Source of the DNA: Paracoccaceae bacterium
Lineage (GTDB): Bacteria; Pseudomonadota; Alphaproteobacteria; Rhodobacterales; Rhodobacteraceae
Direction: 5' to 3'
NCBI GenBank assembly: GCA_009773055.1
Contig: WOUW01000002.1
Coordinates: forward strand, 22,518 to 86,517
DNA length: 64,000 bases
The notes beneath the pieces are model-generated. The model saw only the letters and a list, made by a program, of their open reading frames with translations, was not told the DNA's origin and searched no databases. Each line of letters begins with the position of its first letter. Within the stretch, counting starts at the first letter, position 1. Shown in pieces: positions 57,513 to 64,000 of the stretch. The position numbers and the translations under genes were made by a program.

Positions 57513-60020
57513 TTAACGCTTCGGACCCTTGGGCGGCACGAACCGCTTCGAGGTGTCCTTGGCGTCTGCGCGAGGCTTTGCCGGACGATCCGACGCGGCT
57601 GCACGGTCAAACGGCTTCTTGCTTCCCGGACCGGCGCTTTTGAACCCGCCCGGCTTGCCTGCGCCTTCGCGCTTCACATAGGGACGTGCGTCATCGCCCT
57701 TTGGGGCGAAGGTTTTTTTCGGACGATCGCCATCCTCACGCGGGCGGAAGCCCTCGGGTTTCGGAGCATAGGGCTTGCGGGCCGGGCGCTCTCCGTCCTC
57801 GCGCGGCTTGAAGCCTTCGGCGCGGGGTTTGTAGCCCTCGGATTTCCCGGCATAAGGCTTTCGCGCAGGGCGATCGCCCTCGGCACGCGGCGCATGCTCG
57901 GCCCGCGGCTTGTAGCCTTCCGTCCTGGCTGCATAGGGCTTGCGCGCCGGGCGGTCGCCTTCGGCTGTAGCAGCACCCTCGCCACGCGGCTTGTAGTTTT
58001 CGGGCTTGCCCTTGTAGCCGCCACCCTCGCTGGCATGGCTTTTGAAGCCTACCGCACGCGCCGGGCGGTCCGAAGACCCGCCATGGCTTTTGAATCCGGC
58101 CGAACGCGGCGCGGTCTTCTGGTCCGGGGTCCAACGCGGCTTCTTCGGAACTTCCTCGGTCACCTCGAGGCGCGGCGCGCGGTCGGCATAGGCCGGACGT
58201 TCCGCGTAGGCGGGACGCGCTAGACGATCGTCCTGCCGCTTTTCGTTCCACTCCGGCCGCGCTTCGCTGGGCGACACGCGGGGACGGTCTTCATACTTGG
58301 GCTTCGGCTTCGGCGCATACTCGCGCGGAGCGGCTTCGACACCCTCCTCCTCGACCACACGCGGCGGCTTCGGCGCATAGGCAGGCTTTTCGCGTCGTTC
58401 GGGACGATCCGGCTTCACAAAGCGTGGCTTGTCGAGATCCGGCTCGCCTTCGATCCGCTCCATCGTCAGGCCCTTGTCAAGCTCGACCGTGCCACCGAAG
58501 CGCGAGGCCAGCGCTTCGGAGATCTGCACGAAGGTCTCGTCCTCGCGCACCCGGATCGCGCCAATGCCATCCTTGGCGATGCTGCCCGCGTCGCAGATCT
58601 TCGGCAACAGCCAGCGCGCCTCGGCCCGGCCTGCCCGGCCAACGCTGATGCGGAACCAGACCGAAGGCCCGAACTCCCCACGTTCCCGCGGAGCGGACGG
58701 CGGCGGGACGGGCAAGTCGGTCGACAGCACTTCCGGGGCCGACCGGCCCTCTCGCCACAACCGAACGAAGGCTGCCGCCAGGGCTTCGGCACCAAATTGC
58801 TCCAGTAGATCCCCGGCAATGCCGACATCGTCGCCAATCGGCATGGTCAACGCCGGATGCTCCAGAATTCGCAGGTCGTCCTTGGCCTGAACGTCGTCCG
58901 CGCCGGGGGCCGAGCCCCATTCGGCGACAACCTTCGCGCCCGCCAGCAACCGCTGCGCCTTCTTGTATTCCGCCGGCGTCACGATCAGCGCCGAGACGCC
59001 CTTCTTGCCCGCGCGCCCCGTCCGGCCCGACCGGTGCAACAGGGTTTCCGAGTTCGACGGCAAGTCGGCATGGATCACCAGTTCCAGCCCCGGCAAGTCG
59101 ATGCCCCGCGCGGCCACATCGGTGGCAATACACACCCGCGCCCGCCCGTCTCGCAACGCTTGCAGCGCATGGGTGCGTTCCTGCTGCGACAACTCGCCCG
59201 ACAGCGCGACGACCTGGAACCCCCGGTTCCCCATCCGCGCCAGAAGGTGGTTCACGTTGACCCGGGTCTTGCAGAAAACGATGGCCGTGCGCGCATCATA
59301 ATAGCGCAGCACGTTGAAAATCGCATGCTCCCGGTCGCGCACCGCTACGCTCAGTGCGTGATACTCGATGTCGACATGCTGCTTCGCCTCGCCCTGCGCC
59401 GCGATCCGCAGGGCATCCTTCTGGAACTCACCGGCCAGCTTTTCGATTTCCTTCGGCACCGTGGCCGAGAACATCAGTGTCCGGCGTTCCGGGGGGGCTG
59501 CAGCCAGGATGAACTCCAGATCCTCGGCAAACCCGAGGTCCAGCATCTCGTCCGCTTCGTCCAGCACCACGGCGCGCAGGCCCGACAGGTCCAGCGATCC
59601 GCGCTCGATGTGGTCACGCAGACGGCCGGGGGTCCCGACGACGATATGCGCGCCACGATCCAGCGCCCGGCGTTCGGTCCGGTAGTCCATCCCGCCGACG
59701 CAAGTCGCCAGTTTGGCCGACGCGCCTGCATAGAGCCACTCCAACTCGCGTGCGACTTGCAGCGCAAGTTCCCGCGTTGGAGCGATGGCCAAAGCAATCG
59801 GCTTGTCGGCATACAGAAGCACGTCCTGCCCGCCCAGAATCTCTGGTGCAATCGCAAGGCCAAAGGCCACCGTCTTGCCCGACCCGGTCTGCGCCGAAAC
59901 CAGCATATCGCGCCCGGCAACGCCGTCCGCCAAAACGGCGTCCTGCACCGAAGTCAGCGTCTCATAGCCCTTAGCGGCCAAAGCCTGCGCCAGCGGCGCG
60001 GCCACGTGTTCAATCGTCAT
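57513..60020 (-). CDS. DEAD/DEAH-box RNA helicase with repetitive basic C-terminal tail
   Basis: SAQTGSGKTVAFGLA, VLDEADEMLDLGF, FSATVPKEI, HRSGRTGRAGKKG; start at MTIEHVAAP. Confidence 0.95.
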   Translation of the reverse strand: MTIEHVAAPLAQALAAKGYETLTSVQDAVLADGVAGRDMLVSAQTGSGKTVAFGLAIAPEILGGQDVLLYADKPIALAIAPTRELALQVARELEWLYAGASAKLATCVGGMDYRTERRALDRGAHIVVGTPGRLRDHIERGSLDLSGLRAVVLDEADEMLDLGFAEDLEFILAAAPPERRTLMFSATVPKEIEKLAGEFQKDALRIAAQGEAKQHVDIEYHALSVAVRDREHAIFNVLRYYDARTAIVFCKTRVNVNHLLARMGNRGFQVVALSGELSQQERTHALQALRDGRARVCIATDVAARGIDLPGLELVIHADLPSNSETLLHRSGRTGRAGKKGVSALIVTPAEYKKAQRLLAGAKVVAEWGSAPGADDVQAKDDLRILEHPALTMPIGDDVGIAGDLLEQFGAEALAAAFVRLWREGRSAPEVLSTDLPVPPPSAPRERGEFGPSVWFRISVGRAGRAEARWLLPKICDAGSIAKDGIGAIRVREDETFVQISEALASRFGGTVELDKGLTMERIEGEPDLDKPRFVKPDRPERREKPAYAPKPPRVVEEEGVEAAPREYAPKPKPKYEDRPRVSPSEARPEWNEKRQDDRLARPAYAERPAYADRAPRLEVTEEVPKKPRWTPDQKTAPRSAGFKSHGGSSDRPARAVGFKSHASEGGGYKGKPENYKPRGEGAATAEGDRPARKPYAARTEGYKPRAEHAPRAEGDRPARKPYAGKSEGYKPRAEGFKPREDGERPARKPYAPKPEGFRPREDGDRPKKTFAPKGDDARPYVKREGAGKPGGFKSAGPGSKKPFDRAAASDRPAKPRADAKDTSKRFVPPKGPKR
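57700..57975 (-). repeat. Coding tandem repeats in helicase tail
   Basis: Repeated GDRPARKPYA(x)nEGYKPRAE units. Confidence 0.8.
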
Positions 60021-60163
60021 GATGTCTTTCCAAAGGGGGGCGTAGCCATGCGCCCGTACAAGCCAAACGGCCCGTGTCCCTTTGGTGCGGGCCTCCTCGC
60101 CCACAGTCCCGGAATCTTGACCGTGGGGGGCCAGTAAACGAAACTTTGCCGACTGTATAGGCC

Positions 60164-60943
60164 TTACGCCGGGATCAGCCGCGCTAGCGCCGCGGCATGC
60201 AGCTTCGGGGGCAGCGCAAGCACGCCCTCGGCCAGCGCGGTCGGCGCGTTGAACCGAAGCGCCGCACCTTTGCGGTCCGTGACCACCGCCCCCGCGCGTT
60301 CCGCGATCAGGCTTCCGGCCGCGATGTCCCATTCCCAGGCGTCGCGCAGGGTCAGCATCCCGTCGAACCGCCCCTCTGCCGCGAGACACATCCTATACGC
60401 CAGCGACGCCCGGAAGCTTCGCGTGATCTCGGGCACGCCGCCCGGCCACTTCTCTGGCACCATGTTGGCCTTTGTCGTCAGGATGTTGGCACCTTCCAGC
60501 CGCTCACGCCCGCTGGATTGGATCACCTCACCATCCCGCATCGGGGCCGAGGTCGCTGAGGCCACATATATACGGTCGATCGCTGGTAGATACACGACCC
60601 CCGCCGTGACTTTGCCCTTGTGCGCCACGGCCAGCGAATGCGCCCAGGTCTCTTCCCCGGCCACAAAGGCGCGGGTGCCGTCGATGGGGTCGATGATGTA
60701 CACTGTATCTACAGCCAGTCGGTCTGCCTTGTCCGGCGTTTCCTCGGACAACCAGCCGTAGTCAGGCCGCGCAGCCAGTAGCTTTGCTTTCAGCATGTCG
60801 TTGACGGCAAGGTCGGCCTCGGTCACCGGCCCATGCTCGCCGCCCTTGTCCCAGACCTGCGGGTTCTTGCGCCAATAGCGCAGCGCGATCCGCCCCGCCT
60901 CGCGCGCGGCGTCTGTCAGCAGCGCCAGATCACGCGCCGGCAA
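60164..60943 (-). CDS. cysQ: 3'(2'),5'-bisphosphate nucleotidase/inositol monophosphatase family
   Basis: GWLSEETPD, IIDPIDGTRAFVAGEETW, AWEWDIAAGSLIAERAGA. Confidence 0.88.
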   Translation of the reverse strand: MPARDLALLTDAAREAGRIALRYWRKNPQVWDKGGEHGPVTEADLAVNDMLKAKLLAARPDYGWLSEETPDKADRLAVDTVYIIDPIDGTRAFVAGEETWAHSLAVAHKGKVTAGVVYLPAIDRIYVASATSAPMRDGEVIQSSGRERLEGANILTTKANMVPEKWPGGVPEITRSFRASLAYRMCLAAEGRFDGMLTLRDAWEWDIAAGSLIAERAGAVVTDRKGAALRFNAPTALAEGVLALPPKLHAAALARLIPA

Positions 60944-62273
60944 GAGTCAGTCCGTCGATCAGGATGGACGGCACCCGGGTGGACAGATGCGCCCGGACGT
61001 CGTTGGCCGGGATAATACGCAAGAGCATGTCCTTCAGGTTCCCCGCAATGGTGCACTCATGCACCGGGTAAGCCAGTTCCCCATTCTCTACCCAGAAGCC
61101 CGAGGCCCCGCGCGAATAGTCACCTGTCGTCGGGTTGATGGTCGAGCCGATCATCGAGGTGACCAGCAGCCCGGTCCCCATCTGTTTCAACAAGTCATCG
61201 CGGCTGACCGACCCTTGCGTCAGGTCGATGTTCGTCGTCGACGGCGATGGCGGCGCTGAAGTCCCGCGTGAGGCGTTCGCCGTCGACGCCATTCCCAACT
61301 TCCGCCCCGTCGCGAGGTCCAGCACCCAGCCGGTCAGCACGCCATCCGCCACGATCTCGCGACGCTGTGTCGGCAGCCCCTCGCCATCGAAGGGCCGGGA
61401 CGAGCCGATGCGGCTGCGATGCGGGTCCTCGACCAGAGACAGACCCACGGGGAGCACTTGCTTGCCAAGCAGATCCCGTGCCCACGATGACCCCCGCGCA
61501 ATCGACGACCCGTTGATCGCCGACAGCAGGTGCCCGACCAGCGAAGCTGCCACCCGTTCATCATAGACCACCGCAAAGGTCCCGGTCTTCGGCTTCACCG
61601 ACCCGACACGCTGCAATGTCCGCTCTGCCGCCAGCCGTCCGATCTCTTTCGCCGAAGGCATGTCGGAGGCGTATATACGCCCTTCGCCCGCGTAATCGCG
61701 TTGCATCTCCGTGCCTTGGCCAGTGAAGGCCACTGCGGACAGCGACGTCGAGGTGCGCCCATAGCCTCCCGAAAACCCGTTCGACGCCGCCATATGCAGC
61801 GCCCGCTGGCTATAGGCCGCAGAAGCTTCGACCTGCGTGATCCCGTTGGTCTCCAACGCCGCCGCTTCCACCGCCCGGGCCGAGGCTTCCAGCACCGCCG
61901 CACCCGGCTCCCCCGCCGGATCAGCGAGGTCCAGCGCGCCGAGGTCCCAACCCGAGGCCAGATCGGAAGCCTCCGCCAAGCCCGCCGTCGCATCCTCCGG
62001 TGCTTCGCGTGCCATCGCTACAGCCCGTTCCGCCAGCGCGGTGATCGTCGCCGCCGAGGTATCGGACGCCGACACACAAGCCTGTCGCAGACCGATCAGC
62101 ACCCGCAGGCCGATCTCCACACCTTCCGATCGCTCTGCCTGCTCTAGCGCCTGCTTTCGGATTTCGATGGACAGTGCTGTGCCGGACACCGCCAGTGCAT
62201 CGGCACTGTCGGCTCCGGCTTTTCGGGCGGCGTCCAGAAGGGCGTGGCTCAGGTCGGCAAGTCTGGGGGTCAT
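60930..62273 (-). CDS. pmbA: TldD/PmbA family metallopeptidase regulator (PmbA-like)
   Basis: RALHMAASNGFSGGYGRTSTSLS, NPTTGDYSRGASGFWVENGELAYPVHECTIAGNL. Confidence 0.93.
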   Translation of the reverse strand: MTPRLADLSHALLDAARKAGADSADALAVSGTALSIEIRKQALEQAERSEGVEIGLRVLIGLRQACVSASDTSAATITALAERAVAMAREAPEDATAGLAEASDLASGWDLGALDLADPAGEPGAAVLEASARAVEAAALETNGITQVEASAAYSQRALHMAASNGFSGGYGRTSTSLSAVAFTGQGTEMQRDYAGEGRIYASDMPSAKEIGRLAAERTLQRVGSVKPKTGTFAVVYDERVAASLVGHLLSAINGSSIARGSSWARDLLGKQVLPVGLSLVEDPHRSRIGSSRPFDGEGLPTQRREIVADGVLTGWVLDLATGRKLGMASTANASRGTSAPPSPSTTNIDLTQGSVSRDDLLKQMGTGLLVTSMIGSTINPTTGDYSRGASGFWVENGELAYPVHECTIAGNLKDMLLRIIPANDVRAHLSTRVPSILIDGLTLAGA

Positions 62274-62338
62274 CACATCGTCCCGTATCATCTGCCGATG
62301 TCAGGTAGCCCCGCAAAGCACCCTTCGCAAGGTCACCC

Positions 62339-63850
62339 CTACTGCAACCGCTGTCCGTTCGCGAAGAGCCCGCCTTCCTTGAACTCGATTTCCGAGGTCA
62401 ACTCATCCGGCCCCGCGCCGGGACGCGCGAACATCGCCATCCCCATGCGGAAGCCCATTGCGTCGTCCTCGGTCAGGATCCCCAGCGCGATGAGGTTGTC
62501 GACCAACTTGTTCGCCCCCTTGATCCCCACAGTGATCTTCCCATCGGGCCGCGGCATCCCCGCGAAAGTCTGCAGATCCGCATTGTCGAAAGTAAGCCCG
62601 CCCGCCGCCGACACTTCAGCTCCGGCCGCCTTGGCCAGCACCTGAACCAGGTCCAGGCTGTTCAGCTGGCCCGGAGGCTCGGCCCCGTCCATCTGCACAG
62701 AGGGGTCCATGATGTCCTGCGTCCAGAAGCCCGTGCCTTTCAGGTCCACGATCACCGTCGCAGGCTCGCGCGTCAACGATCCCGCCGGGTCGAACAGCCC
62801 CCAGACATCTTCGGACACAGTAAAGTCCACCACCTTGGTCAGGAACGAGAAATCCTGCGGTGTATCAGACTTGGTGACCGGCATCAGGATGTTGAACCCG
62901 CTTTCGGCAAAGGCCACTTCCACCTGCGGGAACGGGATTTCCGCCCCCGACATGGTGAATTTGGCCCCGTTCAACGAAGTGCCGTAGTTCATCCGGTCCT
63001 TGTTCATCGCAAGCTGGAAGTCGCCGCCCGTGGCGTTGGCAACCAGTTTGGTCGGCCCTGCGGCCTCGGTGATGTCGACATCCATCATCATCGCGCCGAA
63101 ATTGAACATCGAGTCCATCGTGAAGCCGCTGTTCAGCGCAGTAGCCATGTTGGCCATAATCTCGGCGTTGAGGAAGTTGCCCTTCGTCGTGCCGCTAAGA
63201 TCGGCCAGCGTCAGCGCCATCTTGCCTTGCCCCCCGCCGCCCTGGGTGTCGGTTCCAGAAAGGCCCAGCGCCAGCGACTTCGCCGCGAAGCTGCTGTCGA
63301 GGTTCGTCTTGTCGCCATCGCGGATCACCAGATACTTTGCCGTTGCCTCGGTCATCGTCAGGTCGGCCTCGGTGTCCAGCGCCTTGCCGCTTTCGTCGGT
63401 GACCTCGTCCAGCTTCACTGTGACCGCGGGCGCAGTGAAGTCATAGCTGGTCTCGCTGGCGCTGCCGCCCGCAACAATCTTCATCCCCGGCTGGCTGACC
63501 GTCAGCTTCATCGATCCCGGACCGTCGGCCTGGCTCGGGAATACCATCTGGATCGGGTAGCTCTCTGGCATCGTCACCGTGACGGTGCCATCGCCATTGT
63601 CGACAAAGGACAGCTTGTCAAAGCTGACCGACGCGCTGCCTCCCAGGTCGTCCTTGTAGGCGATCTGCACGTCGGTCACGTCCAGCGTCCCGCCGTTGTC
63701 TGCGGTATTGCCGACTGTCAGTTCCTGTCCGGCCGAGGTCAGCATGGCCTGCCAGCTGTCCCAGACCTCTTTTGGGGTCACTTCGGCGCTTGCGCCGGAA
63801 GCAAGAAACACCAGAGCAATCGCAGATGAACAAGTAAGCGCGCGCGTCAT
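62339..63850 (-). CDS. DUF2125 domain-containing periplasmic protein
   Basis: Signal peptide MTRALTCSSAIALVFLASGASAE; AsmA-like low-complexity beta pattern. Confidence 0.75.
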   Translation of the reverse strand: MTRALTCSSAIALVFLASGASAEVTPKEVWDSWQAMLTSAGQELTVGNTADNGGTLDVTDVQIAYKDDLGGSASVSFDKLSFVDNGDGTVTVTMPESYPIQMVFPSQADGPGSMKLTVSQPGMKIVAGGSASETSYDFTAPAVTVKLDEVTDESGKALDTEADLTMTEATAKYLVIRDGDKTNLDSSFAAKSLALGLSGTDTQGGGGQGKMALTLADLSGTTKGNFLNAEIMANMATALNSGFTMDSMFNFGAMMMDVDITEAAGPTKLVANATGGDFQLAMNKDRMNYGTSLNGAKFTMSGAEIPFPQVEVAFAESGFNILMPVTKSDTPQDFSFLTKVVDFTVSEDVWGLFDPAGSLTREPATVIVDLKGTGFWTQDIMDPSVQMDGAEPPGQLNSLDLVQVLAKAAGAEVSAAGGLTFDNADLQTFAGMPRPDGKITVGIKGANKLVDNLIALGILTEDDAMGFRMGMAMFARPGAGPDELTSEIEFKEGGLFANGQRLQ

Positions 63851-63955
63851 GGCAACAGCCTTTCGGGTTGAATTCGATCGCGCAACCTTTCTATCTCGTC
63901 CCAAAGGCGTCAAGGGATTCCGGGACGCTGGTAGGAAAAGTCGGATGGAACAGCC

Positions 63956-64000
63956 ATGATCAGGGTCCAGAACGCGAACGACTGCTGCACGATCACGCTT
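63956..64000 (+). CDS. Possible start of a gene truncated by window end
   Basis: ATG ATC AGG GTC CAG AAC GCG AAC GAC ... open to the end; divergent from DUF2125 gene. Confidence 0.3.
   Translation, partial: MIRVQNANDCCTITL

Noticed and set aside
57700-57975. Possible CRISPR-like repeat array
   Set aside because: Repeats are in frame inside the helicase tail, degenerate, and lack uniform spacers
1-64000. Prophage, integrase or IS transposase
   Set aside because: No integrase, transposase or structural phage gene recognisable in any frame; mobile character is inferred only from composition at 4.2-5.0 and 46.0-46.9 kb

Overview
64 kb of a high-GC alphaproteobacterial chromosome, most likely Rhodobacteraceae (judged from gene families and gene order). 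Most of it is housekeeping and metabolic: pheT (partial), panBC, moaDE/pgsA, M16 peptidases, lspA, purH, saccharopine dehydrogenases, rfbCBDA, an fdsGBA-fdhD-fdsD formate dehydrogenase operon with its LysR regulator, uvrC, a hydroxyproline-catabolism cluster, gpsA/tsaD/hemD, a Mic60-like/HemY pair, tRNA-Thr(CGT), a DEAD-box helicase, cysQ-like, pmbA and a DUF2125 protein. The best candidates for something undescribed are: (1) a co-directional operon at 1.8-9.9 kb encoding a TelA-like coiled-coil protein, an unknown protein, an AAA+ ATPase and several small or membrane proteins; (2) a lower-GC two-gene cassette inserted in that operon (DUF2188 plus an NDT/TIR-like protein), resembling a defence or toxin module; (3) a rare AT-rich octamer family GTATNTAC, recurring about 15 times between 38 and 62 kb and absent by eye from the first 38 kb, mostly built from rare synonymous codons; (4) an AT-rich islet at 46.0-46.9 kb whose leader holds stacked hairpins, including an exact tRNA-Trp-type anticodon arm and a 12-bp/7-nt minihelix-like hairpin. 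Two genes (M16 peptidase, saccharopine dehydrogenase) are split by apparent out-of-frame deletions and hemD looks N-terminally truncated. All calls come from reading the sequence; no searches were run.
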